Shown one piece after another: positions 15,401 to 27,100 of a stretch of 64,000 bases of DNA; position 1 is the stretch's first letter; the number at the start of each line of letters is the position of its first letter. The DNA lies in assembly GCA_040954595.2 (NCBI GenBank), contig CM082593.2:372001-436000 (forward strand), given 5' to 3'. This DNA comes from Balanoglossus misakiensis (lineage: Eukaryota > Hemichordata). Both the position numbers and the translations under genes were made by a program. The notes under the pieces are model-generated. The model saw nothing but the letters and a program-made list of their open reading frames with translations, did not search any database and was not told where the DNA came from.

Positions 15401-16917
15401 TGTATTTGCGTCAGAAGTGAGGATTGGTAATTGCCCCTTTTCTGTTGTTCTGTTTGTGGGGGGGGGGGGGGGGGGGGGGTCAGTGATTCGTGATTTCAGT
15501 TGCAACGAATATCCATGTTTGAAGGTTATGAACTTGCATCACTTCAAGTCAATGACGTCAGGGGCTGCGTCGCACATGAGCTGATTGTCAGATTTGAAGT
15601 CTATTCCTAGATCCTGATTATTCATCGAAGTTCCTCAACAAACAATTAATGTAATGACCACGACATACTCCTATATTCTTGAAATAAGTTAGCTTTATTT
15701 TAAGACATTATAACTGTGGATTGTAGCGTGGGTAGAAATATATGAAACATCACAGCAAGCATCACATAATAGTAAAACAATGAACTATGGAGCCATTGAT
15801 TTACAAAGTAATGTGATTGTTATTTTCAATGAAAATAAAATGTTGAATTGGCCAACTTGAAACACTCATGTCTTCATAACTGGAAAATATTCTGCATTTG
15901 TGAGAAGGCAGTAGCCCTACATGGTGAAGCTTCGTTATCAGTGTGGTCATCTGAACCGGAAACAACGTGGGTCGGAAACGGCGGAAAGAAAACTGTCCGA
16001 AAGACCGCAGCAATCACGAAGGTTTTCCATATGGGGCTTCCCACCTCGACAACTTTCTGGTCATGAGAATGTACAGAGCATGAACCGCTATACAAGAGAA
16101 GTCAGTGACATTACATGAATCATAATACAAATAATTCACGGGTAAAAGTAATTTTGACTAAAAAATGTAAAAATAACAAATCCTTCAAGTAATTTGTTAG
16201 CTAGCTATTTCTGAAGAAAGGTACGTATTTAATCAGGAAAATAAGTGACCTTGTTGGATTGTACTTGAAGCAACAGGTGGGTCATCTAAAGAGGCATGAA
16301 GTTCTGATAATAACATCCTTTAGTAACAAGGCTGTCAATGGCAGATGTCACCCTGTTATAGCTTAGAGAAGTTTTTCAAAAACAGAGAATTCAGTCGGAA
16401 GACTGAGTTACCATAATATAACCATGTGAGATTCAAGATCTATTGAGATGATCACTTAGTAGGGATGTTTGTCAAGAAGGTTTCTGTTTTTAGCATTTCT
16501 CTGATTATCAGTTCTTATGTTTACGCAGTGTTCAGCAGTGGACTACGCAAATAATGGGAGCAGTGGGCTAACATTGGGCTAACCCACAGTTAGTCCAGTG
16601 TCGGCTAATTGGAAAAGAATGGTTGTTCTGTACTGTACTGTACATAAAGAAGAAGCATGCGAGGAACATGCATGTGTCATGCGAATCCTTGACTCTGTTG
16701 TATCATGGGACCATCTTTGTTATCATGTGATAATTATGTCTGTGTCCTTTGGTCTAATGGGAGATGGAAATTGCTTCTGTTAAGACATCGGTCAGAAATC
16801 TCATTGTTTGCTTCTTCTTTTCTCTTTTTCTTTCATCTCAGTTTTGGAAAACGTACATCAGGGAGTGGCAGAAGAGGAAGCGAATGTTTGATCTTGGAGC
16901 CGTCTGAGATGTTAGTG
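6474..16917 (+). CDS. RAPGEF exons 1-3: first cyclic-nucleotide-binding-like module
   Basis: Exons 6474-6601, 7363-7446 and 16842-16917, joined in phases 2 and 2. They encode the N-terminal module of RAPGEF2/6: [16 protein letters not shown], then [24 protein letters not shown] and LEPSEMLVV, each nearly identical in order and spacing to vertebrate RAPGEF2. The codon spanning exons 1/2 becomes Cys and the one spanning exons 2/3 becomes Ser, both fitting the family. The phosphate-binding cassette arginine of true cAMP sensors is not visible. The 9.4 kb intron before exon 3 carries a candidate alternative first exon. Confidence 0.9.
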
Positions 16918-18075
16918 GTAAGTACATTGTGTATTTTGTGATGTGGATGGATGGATGGATGGTGCAGAAGGCTGAAGATGATAATGATCTTCGTCATATA
17001 CTGTATGGTTGACAGGGAAAAACATGGCAGTCAGATATAGAGAGTGTGTGTGATGATGTTGATGATGGTAGTGACGATGGTAATGATGACTGTATAGTGG
17101 TAGCGGTGATGATGATGGTGATAGCAATGGTTGAGTTTGGTGAAAATGGTGACAATTGTGCTGACAATGAAAAGTATCCAAGATGATGAGTAAGATGAAG
17201 CTGATAGGTCTGTGTTTACGAAAGCAAGCTGATGTGTACACAGTTCAAAGCAGAGAGAGTATAAAGTGAGAAAGTGGGGAGAGACAGAGAGACAGACACA
17301 GTGGCTGATGATACATGTACATGTATTGTATTATGCTTACAGAAACTGAGTACCTTTCTATCGGTATCACCTTTCATAACTGACTTTACTGTTTCCATGA
17401 CAACTGTCACCTATTCTGCCTATTATTCTCAAACGAAATTGACACCTCAGACTTCCTTATGAGGAGGCATGAGATCTGTTTATAGGGTATTATATTTATA
17501 AGCACAAATGGGGGTTATTTGCCTTCTGCCTGACATCTTAGATATTTACATGTACAAAGGATGGTACTTCTGACTATATTCTATGTATATACAGATATCT
17601 GTCTGTCTGTATATCCATCCATCCCTCTGTCTGTCTGTGTCTGTCTAGTTGATATCTCACGAATGTCTCATCAGATTTTAACTAAAACTGACTGACAGAG
17701 AGAGAGTGACAGTTTATCACATTTCTTTTAACTAAATGACTCCTTGTGTGAAATTAAAATATTGGAATGTCAGATTTTATTTAGCCTCTGAAGAACATGT
17801 AATGCAATGGTGCTCTGTTATATCACACCCACCTGGCGAAAATCCTTGATTGACTAAATCTCAACGTTCCATGGTCGCAGTGTGGCTGTGACTGTTTAAT
17901 GAATGGTTATATTTTTATCTTCTGACAGATTGACTATCCTGATGTACAGTTGATGAGACCTGGTCAGAGGCAATCTTGTACAACAATGAATCTAGAAAAA
18001 CTACTTGCCTTAGAACAGGAAGAAGTCAAAATTGCCAGAACACAGTCATTGGGAGAAGATGAGGTAGGAGAAATT

Positions 18076-18106
<31 letters not shown>

Positions 18107-21100
18107 TTTAATACTTTGAATAGCGCGACACGTTCCACACATATTCAGTGTGTGCTTGCAGTTTTACAAAAACAGGTGTCTTATTTTCATAAAGTCATTC
18201 CCATCGTGCTGTAAACGTTTAAAGGTCATGGGACATAGTTCATCATCATGAAATTGTATACCTGGATCATGATTAAGGTTCATAACCTTAGAATAAGATT
18301 CCATGTATGTAATTTCATGTATATTGTGGAAATTAATATCTGCAAGGTGGTTATAGGTGGCTGCCTAGCTTTCGTTGCAATGGAAAGATTAAGGGCTCGT
18401 AACACTTAACCCTTCACGCATCTCAGTTGAATTTTCTTGTCTCAGAATTCAGAGAGTAAATATTTACCATTTCACTGTTTAATACTCCATGGATATACAG
18501 TTTGAATTTTACTATAATGTTCATCCATACAGTTTCCCAATTCCATTGACCTGTGAATATGCCAATCCATCTTCAAAGAAATTAAAAGCATCAGTTGCAA
18601 CAATGTGCTGGTAAATTGTAAAGAAATGATGACCATTGCCAAACAACAAATAGATTCCATCCATCACAGGGATATTAAGGTGCTGAGCAGAGGAGGCCAT
18701 TTTTCAGCAATGCATTTCTCACTGTTTGTAATGTTTGTTTGTGTCGTGTGCATGTTTCAGTGCAGAAACAAAAATAGTGTGTATTGATTGTTGTCTTCCT
18801 GTAAAGTTTAATGAGTTGTCAAGATTTTGTGAGAAAAGAAAGTTGACCAATAATGCTCTAAGTTTTAGCATATCAGTGTAGAGACCTTGTGATTATCAGT
18901 GTCGTAACACTGACTTTTGACTCATGAATATTCATTAGCAGAGACGCCCTGTCATCCGACTGGAACGAACCCAGTCTCTCGGCGATGAAAAGGTAATCTA
19001 AAACTTCAAATCCCAATTATGGTGGTCATCCATGTTGTTGAATATATGGTGGTTTATGTTCGCAAGTCTGTTTTGTGTAGTTTGAATGTGTGTTACATGA
19101 TCATCTCTGTTAAAGTCGTCTACATCATCATCACTTCCCTTTATTGTACGCACTTTGATATTTCTGTGACATTCTGCATGATGAGGTGAATTTTAAGGAA
19201 GACATTTCCCACCTACCAAGGTTGTCCTTTTTAGATGGTGCAAAAAGTATTGTGTTATCTCAGTTGTTGGCTGCATGCGCTGAGCGTTGTTTTTAGTGCT
19301 TTATACAATACACAACACAAAACAAAAGAAAAGAAAACAAAACAAGACAATGCAAATCAACACAAAAACAAAAATACACACAACACATTACAAGAAGATA
19401 AAAACAAAGGCAGGATAATGCAGAGTAAACGTGAAAAATCAGTATAAGCTAAAGAAAGCCAATATGTACAATACGGACTAGTACCAGTACACTTTAATTA
19501 GAATCAACTACACAGGATGGACATTCCATCATTTTGTTGCCTTGGTAACAGTGGTCCGGTTTGGTGTCTGCTTTGTCGTGGTGGTGTCCAGGAAACGTAT
19601 CATGTCATCGTGGGTAGAAAGGGTAAATGAACTGGTCACTGGTTCAGAATGAATGTTAACTTCAAATATCTTCAATAGGTCTTTAAATATTCTTTAAAGG
19701 ATTGAGTGTTGTTGCATTATTGTCATCTTGCTCAATGAAAGTGTACTTTCCTTCGCAAGCAGTACCCTGCTGAGTGAAAACCCCAGTCAACCCCATCTTT
19801 TAATTTCCTCAACATGACATTTGTAATTGCCCATCTTCCCCCATTTTACCTAACTTTTTAACTACCCTAATGTCTCTAACTCTAATCTCCCGGTCTAATC
19901 TCCCCTGTAGCACTTCACCAAATCCTGCAAGCATGTTTTATGTGTCGGCCATCTTATATACTTACTCTCAAATCCCGATTTTTTCCAAACACCTGAACTT
20001 GACCACCCATGTAACTCTAACCCAATCCCTTTGATGTTTTGCGTAACTTGTTCACTTGTCCACATACATTTCATTTCCTGTAGTGTTTTCCTAACTCTAC
20101 TGTTCAACTGTAGATATTTGTAGCTCACTTCTCTACCCTCTCATATGTTTTGTTGCCGAATGCTACCCTAGCTAAACTGTAGTACTTTCCCTAACTATCT
20201 TGACTAACTCTACCCTCAACCACTGTCTTTTTTACCACTTAACTCACTCATGTTCCTTAGTATGGGACTCTATTTAATCTCACTAGACTCTGTCACGACA
20301 TGGACAGATCCTGTCACCTTGCAGGAAGAGCAAACACAAGATGAGACTTGTAAGTTTTTAACAACCTCTGCAAATCTCAACTGCAATGTATATGTCTTTA
20401 GTCCTGCCACTACAAATACTTACCTTTACAATCCTAGCATGATACATGTTGTCCCATTCTCTTGCAAAGTAAGATTAACAGTTTCATTGTCAGATGAGAG
20501 AGTAAGTTAGCATAAGGTTCAGCCCCTTTGGAGTTCGGTTGAGACAGGTTTTACTGTATTTTCAAGTTTGTTTTGATCTGTTCCCTGGATTACAATTCCA
20601 TGGTCCATCCTGTCTGTTCAGTTGTAAACAAACCTAATTAGGTAAATACGTACAAGAAGGAAACCTGACAAGATATTTATAATAATATTTTCTTATATTT
20701 GTTGGAATAATTAGATGTATATCATGACTCATCAAAGAAGTATCTTCACAAATAAGCTACCATATCCTGACATGCTGTTTTCAACAAATTTATTTTGCCT
20801 TAAGTCTTCCGCGAATGAAGCTGTCAGCGAAAATGAAGGCAGTCTAAAAATATTTGAAGAGCTGTAGTGCTCATTGACATGATGTTCTCAAATGTCACCT
20901 TTTCACCCGCCTAAGACATGAAACCCACTACAACTTTTGTAATTGGTGTTTTTTTCTGTCCTTCATGTGTGTTCTGTGGAATTAAATGTACTCTATGTAA
21001 GTATGGACTGTGTCTCTTCTTTCCCTTCTCCTCTCTTTGTGTAATCACTTCCACTTAACCCTTTCACCACTATGGTTTGGTCCAACACACTTGTTTTCTA

Positions 21101-24100
21101 TAGCAATGCTGGACCTTTGTACTCGGAAATGGGGGTGAAAGGGTTCAATCTGCACCATCTATATTCTTTGCTTGTATCTGCTTGGTGAATGTATTATTTT
21201 GGCACCTGCACTTTTATTTCAGTTGTTAAAATCCCTCCAATGCAATCCCAGTTTGATGCTTCAGGAGCTGTCATGCTCTGTTCATGCTCTGTTCAGTTAT
21301 CAGTTCTTTATTACCTGTTTGTGTTCTTCAAAAAAGTCGTGCCATGTTCTTTGAAATAAGTCTTGCCATGCGTGGATGGTGAAAGTTGCCTTGTAAATTT
21401 CCCGGCCATATTTCGTGGAAATGTGAAACAGTCGAAGTACCAATCCAAAAACAGAATCGTGACAAATTACCTCTTTCCTTGCAGTTCATTGCATTCCACT
21501 TTGAAAGATAGACTTCCATTTATTGACAGCGTAACCACATGCAGACCTTATCAAAAAGACTCAAACTCCAGCTCGTTTATACCTCCATTACAGGGACATG
21601 AAATCTGAGAGCGTCTGCCCCGGCAGAAATAATTCACTCTGTGTTTAAAATAGTTGATTCGTGTAGTCTCCAAGGATACTGTTGCACTGAATCCTTGCAG
21701 AAAAATTTCAAATCAGGTGTGCGAGGATGTGCATGGATAGACTGCTGATTTCTGGGATATTTTTCCGGTATCAGTTCCTGCAGAATTTTCCTTTTTGGAA
21801 TTCTTTGTAAGAGGACACCATATCAATGTATATTTTATATGAGTTCATAATCATGATATGTCTGTTTATAAAGCATGGAATATCTTTGGAATGTGTTCCC
21901 GTTATGTATCATGTGTATATCATATAATGTAAAGTTACAGGAGATTGTGGACTATATGATTATATTTATTACATTTTCCAGTTGAATGCATACATGTACA
22001 TGGCATCAGTCAGCATCACAGAACCACAATATCCCACACTACACATACTCATTAGAATGTAAAAATGTGGAGTTCAGTTGTGATATTCAAACATTATTTG
22101 AAATAGATACATGTAGTTTATAAGTTTTTCACCCTATTTGTATGTATATGGGTCTGGTCACACTGATGGGATTGACCCAAAGTGCAGTGGTGAAAAGGTG
22201 GTGATGTTTTTTATGAGCTATTCAAAGCATTTGCATTAATCCTCATTGCTTCATCCAACAGGTTCCATTGGAACTTCAAAATGTTCAGAGCCTTATCAAG
22301 AGAGCAGAACAAGAACATGGATTACACATCCGTGTGCCAAGTACTGCCAGTATTAGCGATAAAAGTTCACGTCCAAGCAGTGATTCAAGTAGTTACTCCG
22401 ACTTATTCCAGCCAATTGACAGTATAGATGTAGATCTGACGGGACTTGTAGAGAGTACAGTAGACTCTGATGAGGAAGACCAGGATCAGGAATCATCAGA
22501 GGTATGTAAGACCAACTGTGATTGGACACTGAGTAGCTGAGTCACTAAAACAAACTCTTCCTGAGCTAATCACTGCCAAGCTTTCATTTGTACATGGGAG
22601 GATTTCAGTGAAACATGAAGTATAGTCGGCATTATTGGCTAATCATTAATTTTGTCATCATCATTTCAGTCCCTTTCAGTTCGTGATATTGTTAGAGACT
22701 GTTTAGAAAAAGATCCAGTTGACAGAACAGAAGATGACATTGGTAAGTTTGCAGTAACTATTTGCAATAAATTGAGATAGCTTTCTGCTATGTTAACTGA
22801 TCGCATCTAGGTCATCTCTTGGTCAGCCCAAGGCTAGCCCATTTCATACCACATTGTCACAACTCATTCAAGACATTTTACATTAACAATTGTCCAGACT
22901 ACTTAAACAGTAATGACATTTGGCCATAGACAGTAGAGGGGCCATAGACTACTGTCTATTATTTGGCCAACATTGTCAACTCGTCGTCAGCCCAGTTTTA
23001 ATACCTAATTGGAAACACACCTAACCTATACATGTCTATGACCCACAGAGATTCTGCTTGACTTCATCCGGCATTTACCAGCATTTGCTAATATGACACT
23101 GGCTGTCAGAAGGGCGCTGTGCGCTGTCATGGTTTTTGCTGTTGTTGAAAAAGCTGGTACAGTAGTTATGAAAGACAATGAAGAGGTGAGTAAAAGATGT
23201 AGAGTTGTTCGGATTGTTCACATTTGCTGGTTTGAACCTGTTTGAATCTTGTTAGAATCTTGTGTTTTCCCAAGCCAATCAGAGCGCTTGTTATAGAAAA
23301 CATGCGCACGCCAGAATGTCTATCCAAAACGTTGTTTTCTACTTGTCACTTGGGCCTCATTGTTTGTCATGTCCTGATTACATTTGAATATTGCTCAACA
23401 AATCAAATGCGAGCAAAGTGTCCTTGATGATATTTTTGTAATGAAGCCTATAAGGATTCATTCTCTATGGAAACATTTCTGATGCGCAGTTAGAAGCATT
23501 ACTTGCGTGTAGCCCTCGTGCATCAGACGAGTTTCAAAGCCATTCTGTGTAGGCAGTCATTTACAGTAGACTCTTGTCATCCTGCAGCTCGATTCTTGGT
23601 CTGTCATCTTAAACGGACACGTGGAAATCGTCAGACCTGACAACACAGTTGAACATCTACATCTGGGAGACAGGTGAGAAAAATTTATAAACACAGTTTG
23701 GGTCTTGGGATCTTTAGTTACTGTGATAACACACCATCACTGCTATCCCTTGAAGATGTTGTTTATTGTGGTTAGTGTGCAGTTCTAGGCTATCATTTGT
23801 GAAGTGTTATAAGTAAGCTCTTTCAGTTGCTTCATTTGTGTCAATTTTCTGTCATTTTTATGTCCTAGCTTCGGGTGTGCACCAAGTTTAACAAAGCAGA
23901 CCCATCGAGGCACAATGAAAACAAAAGTGGATGACTGCCAGTTTGTGTGCATTGCACAGAGCAACTACTACAGAATTCTCCACCAGGGCGAAGAGAACAC
24001 GCGGAAAGTGGAGGAGGAAGGAGAGGTTGTCATGGTTACAGAGCATCGAATACTGGATGGTGGAAATCGCAAAGGCCATGTTGTTATCAAGGTATATTTT

Positions 24101-27100
24101 GAGTTCTTCAGGCATGGTTAATTAAAGTCTAATGTACGAGCTGTGCGTGGCAATTAGTTTGTGAGTAAGTCATCAGGTTTCTGGACCATCTCAGACCTGA
24201 GTTCCTGGTTACATATCTAAATTTATCCCTATATCCGGAGGAGTTTAGGCCTTGAACGGTTTACAGTTATTAGGTTGAGTGGAATGAGCAACGAATCCAG
24301 GTCATAATACATAATAGAATTACATCAGATGCGTATATGAGTGAAACTGGACCTGAAGTGTTCTAGGCATAATTTGTGTTTTTCAAGGCCCATGTTTTCG
24401 TTCAATTAAGCTCCACTTTGCAACAGTTTCACATTGGATTTGGAGCAAACCGTCGTGGTGAAAGTGTTAAATGGTTATGGTAACACTAATTTCTGTTTAC
24501 AGGGCACTCCTGAAAGACTTATGCAACACTTAATAGAAGATCACTCGACTGTAGATCCAACATACGTGGAAGATTTCATCATGACATATAGGACATTTAT
24601 TAGGAATTCTAAACAACTTACAACAAATTTACTCCTTTGGTTTAGAAATCCTAACATTAGAGATAGGGTAAGTTTCTTTTGATGGTCTCCATAATTAGTT
24701 GACAATAGTTTGTGATGAGTTATCAGTTGGTCAACAGTGGATAATTACCTTTTAAATTACCTAAAATGATTGGCGTAATTTTGTATTATAGAGACCAAAA
24801 AGTGATTGTTCTGACTTGTGTATTTTTACTGACAGGTAACAAGAGTAGTTTTACTTTGGGTGAACAACCATTACAATGACTTTGAAAGTGATCCTGATTT
24901 GGTGGAATTTTTGGAACAGTTTGAAGACTTGCTAGAAGGACAGGTAAGACAACACAAAAACACAGGGGTTATTGTTTGGAAATAGCAATAATTCCCTTCA
25001 GTAATGTGTGCAGTCTTGAACTTGCATCTCCTGAAATCAAAACCAACCTCAGAAAAAGTTGCAGAAAGATATCACATTGTACAATCATGATAGCAGCGAA
25101 GTTTTCTTTAGTGGTTTGATAACTCTTCATTATGTTTTTTTTTCTCCATAGAATATGACGGGTCAACTCAGGTTGCTTCATATTGCATGTGCTGCCAAAG
25201 CAAAACAACGAACTCTGACATTGGTGAGTACCTTTGTCAAAATGCTGTGTAATATTCGAGCCACAAACAGCCCCCAGAGACGTGCAGGTATATCACAGGA
25301 TTTTGACCAATTTATGGCATTTGACGTTAACCAGCAGAAAGTTAACAACATGTTGAATTTGATCATGTTTATTTTTCAGGCAAGGTCGACCAGAGACTCA
25401 GTACTTCATTTTTCAGTATTAGGAGGACGAGAAAGAGGCTGTGGTATATTTGTTTCAAAAGTTGAAAAAGGCTCGAAGGCACAGGAAGTTGGATTGAGAA
25501 GGGGAGATCAAGTGAGTATACACTTGTAAACGTAGTTGTTTCTTCATTTCACATCTCAAATTTTGCCAAAGTGCCCTCTATGGCAAGACTGGCTGCATAT
25601 TTGTGCCTATTTTCACATATCTCTTCAGCTGATTTATTATGTTTTTTCTCACCAGATTTTAGAAGTAAATGGTCACAATTTTGAAAGAATGTTGCATGCT
25701 AAAGCACTTGAAATTCTGCGGGGAACAACTCATCTCAGCATCACCCTCAAAACTAATATGTTAGGTAAGATTTCTTTAGTTGTTGGAGAACCGGAAATAT
25801 GGATGATAAGGATTTTGAAACTGTTTTTCAGAATATGAAAAACATGGAATACAGATATATTTTCCAGGACTGGAAAGGACTAATACATTGATCTTATTCT
25901 ATGTATTTTTTAGCTTTCAAAGAAATGTTAAGCACACCAGAACATCCCGACCGTAGAATGAGCAGAGAACTGGCCAGATTGCAGTCCAATCCTAGAGGGC
26001 GCCTTTCCATCCCAGATATCGCAGCAACACTCAGCGTACCGCCCTCACCGACAATTAAGTGTAAGGAGAAAGATAAGAAGGGATTCGCCACGCTCGGTCA
26101 CAAAGCCAGGATACGAAGAGCTATGGCCAAACTTAGTATTCTACCAAATAAAAACATGCATGGAAGGTAAGTAGTTGTTACATCTTGAAATTGGATCACA
26201 TGCTTCATCAAAAATCAATCTTATTAAAATCTGATGTAGAGGATAAATAAAACTTTAAATTTGTTTTTCATTGTTTAGTGACACCCAGCTGAACAGAACA
26301 CAGGATGATTCCAACATGCCCGGGAAGAGAACAAGTGTGTCTAGTCTACCGAGCAGTTTTCTGAGTAACAGTAATCCTGATCTGACAGCTCCACAAAATT
26401 ATGATTCATACAACGGACGCACAGATTTTCCAGATAATGTCGTCAAAGTCTATAAACCTGATCAAACTTGTAAATATTTTCTTGTACATAAGGTAAGATT
26501 TTAGATCTCTGAGAGATTCTATTTTCTTGATGTCTCTGTCAGTTCAGTCAAAGTAGCACCCATCTAATGTTGGGGCTCAGTTCAATATTTGACTTTCATC
26601 AAAGTCTCATTTATGAGATTATTAACTTATGAATGTCGTCACGTCTTTTTCCTAACCAGGAAACCACAGCCAGAGAAGTAGTGATGTTAGCCATGAGGGA
26701 ATTTGGTTTGACGGATAATCACAATTTTGGAAAATACTCACTGTGCGAGGTCTCCGTGGCACTAGAAGGTTTAGTCAAGCAAAAGAGATTACCAGATCAT
26801 CTCAATAATCTAGCAGATCGGATCAGCCTTAATGGAAGATATTACTTGAAAAATAATATGACAACAGAGCAGCTGGTTCCTGATGAAATTGCTGTGGTAA
26901 GTTTGTAAATGCTAAACAGGTCAATAATTGTATTATGTCACTCTAAATGGGGGTCATAATAGCTTTATCTAGTGGATGATTGGTTAATGGTTCTGTCCAA
27001 TTGCATTAGTGATGTGGAGGCAAATATCAAAGAGTCTGTTTTGGAAGTATATGTACCCAAGTTAAAATCCTGTCCTACAATATTCTGATGGTTTCAGTGA

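Larger units (their letters stand above)
7447..16841 (+). other. Long RAPGEF intron 2 (with alternative first exon inside)
   Basis: This 9.4 kb interval between coding exons 2 and 3 contains the candidate alternative first exon, homopolymer G tracts (10813-10824; 15458-15479), a tetranucleotide palindromic satellite (about 11860-11992), ATT repeats near 13925-13945, and a CpG-richer open patch at about 15940-16070. No other coding exon with a matching phase was found. Confidence 0.6.
18993..22261 (+). other. RAPGEF intron 5
   Basis: A 3.3 kb intron with an A-rich CAAAA stretch (about 19310-19390), a strand-asymmetric pyrimidine region rich in CTAAC motifs (19780-20250), and two inverted-repeat element copies (21057-21145; degenerate 22122-22200). 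A 25-base open segment at about 20324-20348 flanked by AG and GT would shift frame and is not an exon. Confidence 0.55.

Noticed and set aside
16912-17241. Reverse frame rich in His and Ser
   Set aside because: Translation of the GGAT/GAT microsatellites; low complexity.
20324-20348. Small exon-like segment between AG and GTAAGT in RAPGEF intron 5
   Set aside because: 25 bases; inclusion between phase-0 exons would break the frame.
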